From Eubacterium sp. (GTDB taxonomy: Bacteria; Bacillota; Clostridia; Lachnospirales; Lachnospiraceae): DNA of 64,000 nt. Shown piece by piece: positions 43,187 to 52,198 of this stretch. The position numbers were made by a program, and so were the translations under genes. The notes below the pieces were generated by a model. It worked only from the letters and a program-made list of their open reading frames with translations, did not search any database and was not told the DNA's origin. The DNA lies in contig JAFRGW010000090.1 of the NCBI GenBank assembly GCA_017433615.1, positions 1-64,000 of the forward strand, given 5' to 3'. Position 1 is the first letter of the stretch; each line of letters starts with the position of its first letter.

Positions 43187-44731
43187 TTAAAGAAAACAGT
43201 GCAGCTGCCCGATTACATCTGCGGCCGTGACAGCGCGGGCCGAATACGTTTCTCCGGCACTGCGTCCCGCAAGACCATGCACCAGATCGCCAAGTGCGGC
43301 GGCGCAGACTGCACCCCCGCCGGATTCAGCGGCGCAGACAGTTCCCCTGTCGGATGCGGCTGTGTGAAGTGCCGTAATAATCCCGGCCAGAACATCTCCG
43401 CTTCCCGCAGTCGCCAGAGCACTCGTTCCGGATGCCATTAAACAGGACACACCTGACGGATGCGCAATGACAGTTTTTGCATCCTTCAGAACACAGACTG
43501 CGCCGGTTGCGCAGGCATACTGCTCTGCTGTTTCAAACAATTCCGACCGGATCTCACTGACAGAGAGGCCTGTCAGGCGGCTCATTTCAACGAGATGCGG
43601 CGTCATAACAATTCTTCCAGGCATGCTGCCGGCTGCCTGTATGAGCAGATTCTTCAGTTCAGAATCCGCTGCGATCAGGTTCAGCGCATCTGCATCCAGC
43701 ACAAGCGGTCCGTCAAACGTGCGCAGGACCCATGCGAGCAGGCTGCGCGCATCTTTTCCGGTTCCGATTCCCGGTCCGATCAGAACACCATCTGCCCACG
43801 TTAACAGGGTCTGATACGCAGAAGGATCGCACGTATCCGCCGCATAGGTGCTGATAAGTGCCTCGGGAAATGACGCGGCGAGGGGAATCCGGTTTGCATG
43901 CTCTGTCAGGATCCGGACCATTCCGGCCCCCGAAACAAGCGCTGCGCGCCCGGCAAGATATGCCGCCCCGCAGATCTCTTTTGAGCCGGCGATGACAAGC
44001 AGCTTTCCGCAGGTACCCTTGTTTCCGAAAGGATCCCGTGCGGGCAGTTTTTGAAGATCAGACTGCTCCAGAAGATATCTCTGTGAAAATCCGGTCTGCG
44101 CGCCCCCGTCCGGCACAGGAATGCCGATGGCTGCGGTCCGGACTTCGCCTGCATATTCCGCTCCGGGTGCCAGATACAGACCTGGCTTCCCGTATGCAAA
44201 TGTCACCGTCCGCTCGGCACGTACAGCCGTTCCGCAGACACTTCCGTTGTCTGCGTGAATACCGGATGGAATATCCACTGCGATGACACGTACAGATGAA
44301 TCCGCATTGACGGCGTCAATCAGATCCCGCACAGGACCTGTGATTTCTCTGGAAAGTCCCACGCCGAAAATCGCATCTACGACAACGGAATATCTGCCGG
44401 CTTCGTAACTGTTCACAAATGTGGGCTGATACCAGCTGAGCAGTTCCATCTGATGCCGCATGCCGTCACTGTATTTATCCGGACTGCCCGTAAGAAGGAC
44501 AGACGGCGTATACCCTTTCTCGCAGAGCATCCGCGCGACGGCAATTCCGTCCCCGCCGTTGTTGCCGCTTCCTGCGAGGACCAGAACCCGGTCGAGCGGC
44601 ATGCCGCGATGCTGCATGGTATGCAGTACAGAGAGTGCCGCGCGTTCCATCAGAACGGGAGACGGCATACCGCGGGATATGGCGAGCCGGTCTGCTTCTT
44701 TTGATTCTCTGGATGTCAGTAACCGGATCAT
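43187..44731 (-). CDS. nnr: Bifunctional NAD(P)H-hydrate epimerase / ADP-dependent dehydratase
   Basis: A 514-residue fusion that repairs hydrated NAD(P)H (NADHX/NADPHX). The N-terminal YjeF_N epimerase domain (about 1-210) has LAGSGNNGGDGIAVARML and VDAIFGVGLSR. The C-terminal ribokinase-like dehydratase (about 225-510) has VLIGPGIGTGKDARSLL, LDADALNLI and TAGSGDVLAGIITAL. ATG 44731 overlaps the rex stop by four bases, so NAD(P)H repair is translated together with the NADH-sensing repressor. Confidence 0.95.
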   Translation of the reverse strand: MIRLLTSRESKEADRLAISRGMPSPVLMERAALSVLHTMQHRGMPLDRVLVLAGSGNNGGDGIAVARMLCEKGYTPSVLLTGSPDKYSDGMRHQMELLSWYQPTFVNSYEAGRYSVVVDAIFGVGLSREITGPVRDLIDAVNADSSVRVIAVDIPSGIHADNGSVCGTAVRAERTVTFAYGKPGLYLAPGAEYAGEVRTAAIGIPVPDGGAQTGFSQRYLLEQSDLQKLPARDPFGNKGTCGKLLVIAGSKEICGAAYLAGRAALVSGAGMVRILTEHANRIPLAASFPEALISTYAADTCDPSAYQTLLTWADGVLIGPGIGTGKDARSLLAWVLRTFDGPLVLDADALNLIAADSELKNLLIQAAGSMPGRIVMTPHLVEMSRLTGLSVSEIRSELFETAEQYACATGAVCVLKDAKTVIAHPSGVSCLMASGTSALATAGSGDVLAGIITALHTAASDRGTVCAAESGGGAVCAAALGDLVHGLAGRSAGETYSARAVTAADVIGQLHCFL

Positions 44732-45375
44732 TCCGCTTCCTCTTCTTTCAGGGCAGAGAGATTATAAGAAAGACGCATCAGACTGTCTGAGAGATGTACA
44801 TTCTCCACAACGACATCTTTGGGCAGAATTAGGTTCAGATCTGTGTGTGCACAATTCCAGATTGCCCGGATTCCGTTGTCGGTAAGCGTCTTTGCGACCT
44901 CGATGGACGCATCTTTTGGAATCGTCAGCGCGGCAATTTCCACAGAATGCTCTGCGATAAACTGCGGCATCTCATCCAGCATACGGATCGGAATGCCCCT
45001 GACAAGACGTCCCTTCAGGGCCGGATCAACATCGAACATGCCGATGATCTGAAATCCGTTCTTCTCAAATCCATAATTTCCCAGGGCCTGACCGAGGTGG
45101 CCTGCCCCGACAATGATCATATTGTGCATTTTATCGAGTCCGAGAATCTTGCCGATCTCTTCCCGCAGCACATAAGCATTGTATCCGTAGCCCTGCTGGC
45201 CAAATCCGCCGAAATTATTGAGATCCTGACGGATCTGTGAGGCAGTTACTTTCATCCGCTCACTCAGTTCACCCGATGAAATACGTTCAATCCCGGAATC
45301 CAGCAGTTCACCCAGATAACGGTAATATCGCGGCAGTCTGCTGATGACTGCTTTTGAAATTCCCTTCTCCTTCAC
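44728..45375 (-). CDS. rex: Redox-sensing transcriptional repressor Rex
   Basis: Rex binds its operators when NAD+ is high and releases them on NADH binding, controlling fermentation genes. The protein is 215 residues: N-terminal winged helix (PRYYRYLGELLDSG, ASQIRQDLNNFGGFGQQGYGY) and a C-terminal Rossmann domain (IIVGAGHLGQALGNY). The start is GTG 45375, since GGAGG lies nine bases before it; longer readings to 45444 have no ribosome binding site and would overlap the leader. A consensus promoter and an array of TTRACAA half-sites lie upstream. Confidence 0.94.
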   Translation of the reverse strand: MKEKGISKAVISRLPRYYRYLGELLDSGIERISSGELSERMKVTASQIRQDLNNFGGFGQQGYGYNAYVLREEIGKILGLDKMHNMIIVGAGHLGQALGNYGFEKNGFQIIGMFDVDPALKGRLVRGIPIRMLDEMPQFIAEHSVEIAALTIPKDASIEVAKTLTDNGIRAIWNCAHTDLNLILPKDVVVENVHLSDSLMRLSYNLSALKEEEAE

Positions 45376-45455
45376 GATAAGAATCCTCCATAAACATAAC
45401 GATGCGTCCCGGTATCGCTTTACAGTCGGACCGGAACGCGTCATTACCTAAATTG

Positions 45456-45484
45456 ATTATAGCAATCTTCTTATATATTGTCAA
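45456..45484 (-). promoter_or_regulatory. Consensus sigma-A promoter of rex-nnr
   Basis: On the minus strand TTGACA (45479-45484) and TATAAT (45456-45461) with a 17-base spacer, a perfect match to consensus. The -35 hexamer is itself part of a TTGACAA half-site. Confidence 0.88.
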
Positions 45485-45546
45485 AAGATTGTCGATTAAT
45501 TTTTGACAATTTTTTAATTTTTAACAATCTTTTAAAATTTAACAAT
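45478..45546. promoter_or_regulatory. Array of five TTGTYRA / TYRACAA half-sites upstream of rex
   Basis: On the plus strand three 18-bp units in tandem (45493-45510, 45511-45528, 45529-45546) each end in TTRACAAT, preceded by an AT-rich stretch. Two half-sites in the other orientation, TTGTCAA (45478-45484) and TTGTCGA (45489-45495), follow towards the promoter. The half-sites resemble the clostridial Rex operator TTGTTAA-N4-TTAACAA, but none of the pairs has the canonical 18-bp spacing. Autoregulation by Rex is a reasonable inference. Confidence 0.6.
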
Positions 45547-45558
45547 CTTTATGTCTTC

Positions 45559-46974
45559 TTATGCAGTGAGCTGCTGTACTGCTTCCACCAGTTTTTCGAA
45601 GCCCATAAAATGAGAAGCCTTGATCAGGACGGTGTCTCCTTTCCGGATCAGCTCCGGAAGTGCTTCCAGCAGATCGGATGTTGTGGAAAAGTGACGGGTT
45701 TCTGCCAGTGCGCCTGCTGCCTTCAGCCCGTTCAGCAGATTTTCTGAAAGCGGACCGGCACAGTAATAGGCATCAATCCCAAAACCGGCCGCAGCCGTGC
45801 CGACTTCCTCGTGCAGCGCTTTCTCATTCGCACCGAGCTCTCCCATATCGCCGAGCAATGCGACCTTCCGGCCTTCTGCATGCTTCAGCACATTGAGCGA
45901 AGCCTTCATAGACATCGGATTGGCATTGTAGCAGTCATCGATGATGGTGCACATGCCGCTCTCGATAATCCGGAAGCGTCCGGCAATGGTTTCACAGGCT
46001 GCAATGCCGCGGCTGATCTCTTCGATGGAAAGCCCGTAGATCAGTCCGACTGCAGTAGCAGCCATTGCGTTATACACAGCATGGATACCGGGAATATGAA
46101 TATCTGTCCGGAAATCGCCCTGCGGCGTGTGAATTCTGCAGCTGCTGCCGTTAATACCGCGGGAAACGATTTCATCCGCTGTAATCTGCGGCGCCGGCAT
46201 TTCTGCGTCCGGCTGAACAGCAAACCGGATGGTATCTTCCATTCTGTGGACCCCTGCCAGCTTATCGTCTTCGCCGTTCAGGACGATGTGCCCGTCCGGC
46301 CTGAGGAAATCAAATATTTCCGTCTTCGCCCTGAGCACGCCGTCCCGGTCGCCGAGCTGCTCGAGATGACAGGTGCCGATGTTCGTGATGACACAGGTAT
46401 CAGGACGCGCGACATCTGCGAGCCGGTGCATTTCACCAAAATCGCTGATTCCCATCTCGAGAACCGCGATCTCATCTGTCTCACGCAGCCGGAAGACGGT
46501 GAGCGGAAGTCCTAGTTCATTGTTGAAATTCCCGGCTGTCTTGAGAACCCGGTATTTCTGCGCCAGGACGGAGGCAATCATTTCCTTGGTGCTGGTTTTT
46601 CCGACGCTGCCGGTGACACCGACAACCGGAATCTGAAGCTGCTGCAGATAGTATCGTGCAATTCCTTTGACAGCCTGCAGCGAGGACGGTACCTGGATGT
46701 AAGCCGCGCCCATTTCTTCCGGTGAACAGTTCAGGTCCTCCGGCGCGCGCTCTCCGAGAACTGCACAGGCGCCGTCACGGATCACCTGCTCAATAAAATC
46801 ATGTCCGTCCACACGATTTCCGGGAATTGCCACAAAAAGGCAGCCGCAAGTAACTTTGCGGCTGTCGGTTGTAATCGCTGTAATTTCTGTGCTGCCTGTA
46901 ATGCTGTCATTATTTTTCAGAATCAGGGTTCCGCCGCACGCCTGTGCGACCGCCTGAATGGTCATATTTTTCAT
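45559..46974 (-). CDS. murF: UDP-MurNAc-tripeptide--D-alanyl-D-alanine ligase MurF
   Basis: MurF adds D-Ala-D-Ala to the UDP-MurNAc tripeptide, completing the cytoplasmic peptidoglycan precursor. The 471-residue protein has the substrate domain (VAIPGNRVDGHDFI), the ATP-binding P-loop VVGVTGSVGKTSTKEMIA and the C-terminal Mur-ligase domain (IIDDCYNANPMSMKASL). Start ATG 46974 has CGGAG six bases upstream. It follows ddl, which makes its D-Ala-D-Ala substrate. Confidence 0.96.
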   Translation of the reverse strand: MKNMTIQAVAQACGGTLILKNNDSITGSTEITAITTDSRKVTCGCLFVAIPGNRVDGHDFIEQVIRDGACAVLGERAPEDLNCSPEEMGAAYIQVPSSLQAVKGIARYYLQQLQIPVVGVTGSVGKTSTKEMIASVLAQKYRVLKTAGNFNNELGLPLTVFRLRETDEIAVLEMGISDFGEMHRLADVARPDTCVITNIGTCHLEQLGDRDGVLRAKTEIFDFLRPDGHIVLNGEDDKLAGVHRMEDTIRFAVQPDAEMPAPQITADEIVSRGINGSSCRIHTPQGDFRTDIHIPGIHAVYNAMAATAVGLIYGLSIEEISRGIAACETIAGRFRIIESGMCTIIDDCYNANPMSMKASLNVLKHAEGRKVALLGDMGELGANEKALHEEVGTAAAGFGIDAYYCAGPLSENLLNGLKAAGALAETRHFSTTSDLLEALPELIRKGDTVLIKASHFMGFEKLVEAVQQLTA

Positions 46975-46993
46975 AACAGACTCCGAATTCATC

Positions 46994-47037
46994 ATTCAAA
47001 CTAATATTCAAATAAATTATTCAAAAAATCATTCAAA
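46994..47037. repeat. Four ATTCAAA motifs at 12-13 bp spacing across the ddl stop
   Basis: ATTCAAA occurs at 46994, 47006, 47019 and 47031 (plus strand). The last overlaps the final codons and TGA of ddl; the others fill the 54-base gap to murF. On the coding strand the motif is TTTGAAT. Confidence 0.7.
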
Positions 47038-48075
47038 AGATTTTTCAATCAGGATTTCACAAAGCCGCGGGTACGAGATTCCGAGTGCAGCTGCCTCCTG
47101 CGGAACCAGACTGGTCGGCGTCATACCCGGCAGTGTGTTCGCTTCCAGTGCAAAGAGATTTCCATCTCGGTCCATCAGAAAATCAAACCGGCAGTATCCT
47201 GTAATGCCGAGTGCTTCGGCACCCCGCACCGCAAGTTCCTGCATTTCCTTTGTTTTGGCATCGGAAAGGTCTGCGGGACAGGTCTCAACCACGGCACCTG
47301 CGGAATACTTATTATTATAATCGTAAAATCCGTGAATCGGTGCAATTTCAATAATCGGATATGCCTGATCACCGATGACGGCGACAGAAAACTCGCGGCC
47401 GCCGATATAGGACTCGATGACAGCTTCTGGCTCCAGGGAGAAGGATTCCTTCAGGGCATCGAGGTACTCCGGCTCGCTGAATACAATCGAGGTTCCCACA
47501 CTGGATCCGCCGCAGCACGGTTTGACAACAACCGGATAGGTCATGCTGAATTCCTCCGGCAGCGGGATTCTGTCAAACTTCCCTTTTACCAGGGAGATCC
47601 CGTCCGGCGTCGGAATGCCCGCCGCACGCAGGCACTGTTTTGTCATGGTTTTATCCATGGCGAGCGCGCTGCTTAAGTAGCCGGTTCCCGTATACTTAAT
47701 GCCGAACAGATCAAAGGCCGCCTGCAGTCTTCCGTCCTCGCCGTTTGCACCGTGAAGTGCCAGGAACGTGACATCCGCAGCACTGCAGAGCTTCAGAACA
47801 TTTGGTCCGAAAAACTCCCGCCGCGAATCCATCTCGGCTTCCAGATTCTGGCTGTATGAATGAATCTGCTCCACCGCAGCATCCACATCATATTCTTCCG
47901 GGAACGGATTATCCCAGTCCACTGTCTCTGTGCCGAAGAACACATCAATCAGAACGGCTCTGTGGCCGCGTTCCCGCAGGGCCCTGCAGACGCCGGTTCC
48001 GGAAACGATCGAAACATCGCGCTCCGAACTTGTTCCGCCCGCAAGCACAACAATATTCATCTGTTTCTTAATCAT
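47029..48075 (-). CDS. ddl: D-alanine--D-alanine ligase
   Basis: An ATP-grasp enzyme making D-Ala-D-Ala for MurF. The protein is 348 residues: N-terminal LAGGTSSERDVSIVSG, ATP-binding VKPCCGGSSVGTS, the omega-loop region FYDYNNKYSAG with the Tyr expected for a true D-Ala:D-Ala ligase rather than a D-Ala:D-lactate type, and metal-binding LEANTLPGMTPTSLVPQ. The insert around residues 65-95 makes it a little longer than E. coli DdlB. Start ATG 48075 with CGGAGG five bases before it. Confidence 0.94.
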   Translation of the reverse strand: MIKKQMNIVVLAGGTSSERDVSIVSGTGVCRALRERGHRAVLIDVFFGTETVDWDNPFPEEYDVDAAVEQIHSYSQNLEAEMDSRREFFGPNVLKLCSAADVTFLALHGANGEDGRLQAAFDLFGIKYTGTGYLSSALAMDKTMTKQCLRAAGIPTPDGISLVKGKFDRIPLPEEFSMTYPVVVKPCCGGSSVGTSIVFSEPEYLDALKESFSLEPEAVIESYIGGREFSVAVIGDQAYPIIEIAPIHGFYDYNNKYSAGAVVETCPADLSDAKTKEMQELAVRGAEALGITGYCRFDFLMDRDGNLFALEANTLPGMTPTSLVPQEAAALGISYPRLCEILIEKSFE

Positions 48076-48150
48076 AATAACCTCCGATAACGCTTTCATC
48101 CCGCCGCACAGCCTGTACAGGCAGGACACTCCCCTGTTTTGCTGACCGGA

Positions 48151-49593
48151 TTATCCCATCGTGACTTCCTGTGTCGGATCCGGACCTTTCACCTGCTGCT
48201 CACTGTAGTAGATGACAACCGGATCGCCGATTTCAATCGCATTAAAAACTTTTTCACATGCATCGTGCGGCGTGTTGATACAGCCGTGGGAACCGTCATA
48301 TTTATAGACGTCCCCGCCGTAATTGGAGCGCCAGCTTGCATCGTGGACACCGCAGTCACCGTTAAACGGCAGCCAGAAATCAACCTTTACCGGGAACAGC
48401 TTGAACTGTGCATCCTTCTTCTTGCCGTCGACGGCCCAGACTGATCCGGAAGGTGTTGAGAATCCCGTAGATTCCGTACCGGAAGTGATGTCTGTCTCAA
48501 CCACAAGTACGCCGTCCTTATAGCACCACATCTTCTGGTCTTCGATACAGATCTCGATGTATGTCTGGCCGATGTCATTCATCGAGCGGTCGGTTCCCTT
48601 GTAGCGGTAGATCGGCTCAAGGGTCGTCTGCTCTCCTGCGTAGATTGCGGAGATCAGCTGTTCCGTCGTAGATTCGCGGCCGATCAGCCAGCCGTAATCG
48701 CCGCCGCCTTCCAGTTCGATGGTGTTTCCTTTGGATGTTTTGAACTCATGAGACAGACCAAATGTATCCGTCTCGCGTGCCATTTCAACAACCCATTCAG
48801 CCGGCTTTGTCTCATCCAGTGAATAGTTGCCTTCCTCATCCTGTACGATCCAGCTGTGGATCGTTGTGCCGTCGACTGTCATCTGGCGGTCAACAAAATC
48901 ATAGGTGATCTTGGCGGAAAGCATCTTATTCAGACGCTCGACTTCCTGCACAAGCTTCTCATCTTCTGCCTTGACAGAAGAATGTTCGTACAGATTCAGT
49001 GCTTCAAAATCCACATCCGAATCCCCGTTCTGAACAGCCGCCATAACCGCCTGCTTTGCGGCGTCACGTTTTAACAGATTGCCCTCTGAACCGGCAATGA
49101 TCTCAAAGGAAGTTCCGTTATCCTGAATTTTTGCGTCCGTCGGCGCATAGACACTGGAGACCTCAAATGCCTTCATGCCATCCAGAATCTGATCGACGGA
49201 AGCCTCATCATAAGTAAATCCTGCATCCACCTGCAGATGGCGCGTCTGATTGAACTGGAAAATCCAGGTTTTTACATCCTGCGCATCCAGAAGTTTCTGC
49301 AGCGCACCGTCATCTTCATACTGCATATAGAGCTGCTCGCCGTTGATGGTCTCAATCTGACCGTTCCGCTCGTGAACGGTGAGCGTATATTCCCGGATCT
49401 TATCCTGGAATGCATAGCGCACTTCATCGACGGTAGAATCCCCGCAGTCCAGGCCGTTGATAATTGTGCCCGGGAGAAAATGCTTCTGAAAATGCCGCAT
49501 CCCGAAGTAATACAGGCCGCCGACTGCCGCGATCAGTACAATTAACAGAATAATCACTGCAATCAGATTGCGTGACCGTCTTTTTCCACTCAT
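48151..49593 (-). CDS. L,D-transpeptidase (YkuD domain) with peptidoglycan-binding domains
   Basis: A 480-residue membrane-anchored enzyme that forms 3-3 cross-links in peptidoglycan or attaches groups to it. It has an N-terminal membrane helix (about 10-32), two PG_binding_4-like domains (about 40-330) and a C-terminal YkuD domain (about 345-470) with the active-site signature YKYDGSHGCINTP, Cys in SHGC being the nucleophile. The ddl-murF neighbourhood fits wall synthesis. A predicted promoter (49628-49656) precedes it. Confidence 0.93.
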   Translation of the reverse strand: MSGKRRSRNLIAVIILLIVLIAAVGGLYYFGMRHFQKHFLPGTIINGLDCGDSTVDEVRYAFQDKIREYTLTVHERNGQIETINGEQLYMQYEDDGALQKLLDAQDVKTWIFQFNQTRHLQVDAGFTYDEASVDQILDGMKAFEVSSVYAPTDAKIQDNGTSFEIIAGSEGNLLKRDAAKQAVMAAVQNGDSDVDFEALNLYEHSSVKAEDEKLVQEVERLNKMLSAKITYDFVDRQMTVDGTTIHSWIVQDEEGNYSLDETKPAEWVVEMARETDTFGLSHEFKTSKGNTIELEGGGDYGWLIGRESTTEQLISAIYAGEQTTLEPIYRYKGTDRSMNDIGQTYIEICIEDQKMWCYKDGVLVVETDITSGTESTGFSTPSGSVWAVDGKKKDAQFKLFPVKVDFWLPFNGDCGVHDASWRSNYGGDVYKYDGSHGCINTPHDACEKVFNAIEIGDPVVIYYSEQQVKGPDPTQEVTMG

Positions 49594-49627
49594 AAATGTC
49601 TCACTTCCTTATAAATGATTACGTTTT

Positions 49628-49656
49628 CTATAAAAACTGCTCTTTACGTATAGCAA
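49628..49656 (-). promoter_or_regulatory. Predicted promoter of the L,D-transpeptidase gene
   Basis: On the minus strand TTGCTA (49651-49656) and TTATAG (49628-49633) with a 17-base spacer, about 35 bases before ATG 49593; AAGGAAG is the ribosome binding site. Confidence 0.5.
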
Positions 49657-49727
49657 TCCATATGGCAATCCGCATCAGGCGATGCCTGCCCCATCATAGC
49701 ACAGAAGGACATGGTTGTAAAATCCTG

Positions 49728-49766
49728 ATTCAATCGCGATCTACTCGTGATCTCCCATCTGCACTG
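49728..49766. repeat. Probable degenerate copy of the GC-rich intergenic element
   Basis: The 15-mer ATTCAATCGCGATCT (49728-49742) matches 14 of 15 bases of the sequence opening the 58610-58653 copy. After that only scattered similarity remains, ending in GCACTG as that copy does. It lies between the methyltransferase and L,D-transpeptidase genes. Confidence 0.35.
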
Positions 49767-49772
49767 CTGCCT

Positions 49773-50657
49773 TTACCAGCTGCACCTGCCGGACGCGCCG
49801 CACGGAAGAATCAGTCCGTTTGCCTGAACCGGCAGACCGATTTCGTCCGATTCCACCTGTCCCTTATGATCTCCGAGTGCTGTGGAAATCATATACGTCA
49901 GGACGGATGGCGCAAGACCCGTCGTATAGGAATTGATCAGGAAAAACAGCGGCTTGTCAGACAATAGTTTCACGGCAAGCTGAATGAACGGGAAAATCGA
50001 TTCTTCCAGCTTCCAGATCTCTCCCTTCGGCCCTCTTCCATAAGAAGGCGGATCCATAATAATGGCGTCATACCGGTTTCCGCGGCGAAGCTCCCGCTCG
50101 ATGAACTTCTTACAGTCATCGACAAGCCAGCGGACCGGGCGGTCTGCGAGTCCGGAGACAGCAGCATTTTCCTTCGCCCAGCGCACCATACCCTTCGATG
50201 CATCGACATGGGTCACCGAAGCACCGGCCGCGAGTGCCGCGAGCGTCGCGCCGCCGGTATAGGCAAACAGATTCAGAACGCGGACCTGACGGTCAGCACG
50301 GTGAATCAGGCCGGAAAACCAGTCCCAGTTGACGGCCTGTTCCGGAAACAGTCCCGTGTGCTTAAAGGCAAATGGCTGCAGACGGAATGTCAGCCGCCCC
50401 GATTCCGAATCCAGATCGGCAAGCTGATAAGAGATCTCCCACTGCTCCGGCAGATCGTGAAATTCCCAGCTGCCGCCGCCTCTGTTACTGCGGTAATAAT
50501 GTCCGTTGGGCTTTCGCCAGCCGGGTGCCTGCTTCGGCGTGTTCCAGATCACCTGCGGGTCCGGACGCACGAGCCTGTAAGGACCCCACTGCTCGAGTTT
50601 TTCCCCGGACGATGTATCCAGTACTTTATAATCGTTCCATCTGTCAGCAACCCACAT
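49773..50657 (-). CDS. Class I SAM-dependent methyltransferase (RlmI-like)
   Basis: A 294-residue methyltransferase of the PF10672 type. SAM-binding motif I is VLNLFAYTGGATLAALAAGA, the acidic partner THVDASKGMVRWAKENA, and the catalytic loop IIMDPPSYGRGPKGE resembles RlmI/RlmK rRNA cytosine/guanine methyltransferases. The N-terminal ~90 residues lack the PUA domain of RlmI. Its substrate is probably rRNA, but that is inference. A tRNA gene and its terminator precede it. Confidence 0.86.
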   Translation of the reverse strand: MWVADRWNDYKVLDTSSGEKLEQWGPYRLVRPDPQVIWNTPKQAPGWRKPNGHYYRSNRGGGSWEFHDLPEQWEISYQLADLDSESGRLTFRLQPFAFKHTGLFPEQAVNWDWFSGLIHRADRQVRVLNLFAYTGGATLAALAAGASVTHVDASKGMVRWAKENAAVSGLADRPVRWLVDDCKKFIERELRRGNRYDAIIMDPPSYGRGPKGEIWKLEESIFPFIQLAVKLLSDKPLFFLINSYTTGLAPSVLTYMISTALGDHKGQVESDEIGLPVQANGLILPCGASGRCSW

Positions 50658-50739
50658 AGTCAGTCTGCTCCGCTCCTTTTCAGGCGTTCTGATCCCCGTT
50701 TCCGGGAAAACTGTCGTTTTAGTAAAAATATGTTGAATA

Positions 50740-50775
50740 AAATCCCCGGAACGTCTGTCTCGTTTCCGGGGATTT
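50740..50775 (-). terminator. Terminator after tRNA-Gly
   Basis: AAATCCCCGGAA and TTCCGGGGATTT form a 12-bp stem; on the minus strand TTTTATT follows. It lies four bases after the tRNA 3' end and separates it from the methyltransferase gene. Confidence 0.9.
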
Positions 50776-50778
50776 GTG

Positions 50779-50849
50779 AGCAGATAACGGGAATCGAACC
50801 CGCCTCTCCAGCTTGGGAAGCTGGCGTTCTACCGATGAACTATATCTGC
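50779..50849 (-). tRNA. tRNA-Gly (anticodon CCC)
   Basis: On the minus strand the acceptor stem GCAGATA/TATCTGC pairs perfectly. The D arm is GTTC-ATCGGTA-GAAC. The anticodon stem CCAGC/GCTGG encloses TTCCCAA, giving anticodon CCC for GGG codons, and the T arm carries TTCGATT. The discriminator base is T and CCA is not encoded. Length is 71 bases. Confidence 0.95.
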
Positions 50850-50860
50850 AGTGCAAAGCC

Positions 50861-50889
50861 ATTATACTCCATCCCCGGCATTTTGACCA
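50861..50889 (-). promoter_or_regulatory. Promoter of tRNA-Gly
   Basis: On the minus strand a perfect TATAAT (50861-50866) with a 17-base spacer to TGGTCA (50884-50889); the tRNA 5' end is 11 bases after the -10. Confidence 0.7.
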
Positions 50890-50927
50890 GAGAAAAATTC
50901 TAACATGCGGCAGCAAACGCCTTTTTA

Positions 50928-52034
50928 TTACTCAAACGGAAATCTGTATGGCAGCTGCAGTTCATCGCGAAGCGCAGTCAGCTCTTTCTGTACGGCTGCT
51001 CCGACAGGCACGCCTTTCTCTCTGCGGTCCATCCAGGCGAGGTACTCCTTCTCACCGGCCGTATAGATCCGCGTCTGTCCCGGCGCTTTTTGGGAGGCAC
51101 GCAGTGCGCGGCAGATTTCGCCGGCTGTTTTCCTGAATGTTTCACGCCCCATGAAGGCGTCTGGGTCAACCACAAAGAAGAAATGGCCCAGATGATACAT
51201 CTGCGGCGAACCATCTGCACTTACGCCAGTCAGCGCCTTCATATACTGTCCGCCTGCAAGCGCCGCCGACAGTATCTCAACCACAGCTGCATAGCCGTAT
51301 CCCTTGTAGCCGCCGAGTTCATCCCCGATGCCGCCAAGCGGAGCAAGTGCTGCAGTTCCGCCGACCAGTGCATCCAGAATTTCAGCACTGTCTGTCATCG
51401 CAGTTCCGTCCCGTCCGACAACCATGCCGGCAGGCGTATCCCTGCCCTCACGGGCGTAATACTCGATTTTTCCGCGCTGTACAATCGAGGTTGCACAGTC
51501 GATGCAGAACGGAAATTCCTCATCTGTCGGAAGCGAGAATGTCAGCGGATTTGTCCCCATCATATTTTCGACGCCGAATGTCGGTGCAATCGAGGGCCGC
51601 GCATTTGTACCGGTTATGCCGATCAGCCCCTCTGCCGCCGCCATGCCGGTCCAGTATCCGGCAATTCCATAATGCGTTGAATTGCGGATTGCGCCGCCGG
51701 CCATGCCGTACTGCTTTGCCTTTGCAATCAGCATGGTCATCATTTTGTGGCTTGCAACCATGCCCATGCCGTCATGCGCGTCCATAACCACCGTGGTCGG
51801 CGTTTCCTTCAGAATCTCAATCTCGGTCACCGGGAGAAGTGTTCCCTTCTTAATCCGGTCCAGATAGATCGGTTTGAACCGGTTGCAGCCGTGGCTCTCG
51901 ATCCCGCGCCGGTCTGATTCCAGCAGAACATCTGCACAGATGGCCGCATCTTCTTCCGGCACACCGTATGCCTGAAATACATCAATCATAAAGTTGTTCA
52001 TCAGATTCCAGTCTACGTATGGTCTCGTTTCCAT
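50928..52034 (-). CDS. Ldh-family (malate/L-lactate/ureidoglycolate type) NAD(P)-dependent dehydrogenase
   Basis: A 368-residue member of the type-2 malate/lactate dehydrogenase family (PF02615). It has the segments SDRRGIESHGCNRF (catalytic-region His), AIRNSTHYGIAGYWTGMA, GVENMMGTNPLTFSLP and LGGYKGYGYAAVVEIL. Family substrates include malate, sulfolactate, ureidoglycolate and delta1-piperideine-2-carboxylate; the sequence does not decide. Start ATG 52034 has CAGGAG six bases upstream. It diverges from iolB, so a role in sugar-acid or inositol breakdown is possible but unproven. Confidence 0.88.
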   Translation of the reverse strand: METRPYVDWNLMNNFMIDVFQAYGVPEEDAAICADVLLESDRRGIESHGCNRFKPIYLDRIKKGTLLPVTEIEILKETPTTVVMDAHDGMGMVASHKMMTMLIAKAKQYGMAGGAIRNSTHYGIAGYWTGMAAAEGLIGITGTNARPSIAPTFGVENMMGTNPLTFSLPTDEEFPFCIDCATSIVQRGKIEYYAREGRDTPAGMVVGRDGTAMTDSAEILDALVGGTAALAPLGGIGDELGGYKGYGYAAVVEILSAALAGGQYMKALTGVSADGSPQMYHLGHFFFVVDPDAFMGRETFRKTAGEICRALRASQKAPGQTRIYTAGEKEYLAWMDRREKGVPVGAAVQKELTALRDELQLPYRFPFE

Positions 52035-52198
52035 TATTTTCTCCTGTTTCGTTATTCATCACGATCTCTGATTCCGTGTGGGCTGTACGATTGGGGAAAT
52101 CTGTCTTCACACAACAATTTTGCAAGATTTCCGGTGAAGTGTTAACCAGTTTTATTTCTTTCAATATACATGAACTGCCGAAAGTACACAAGCAGGTA

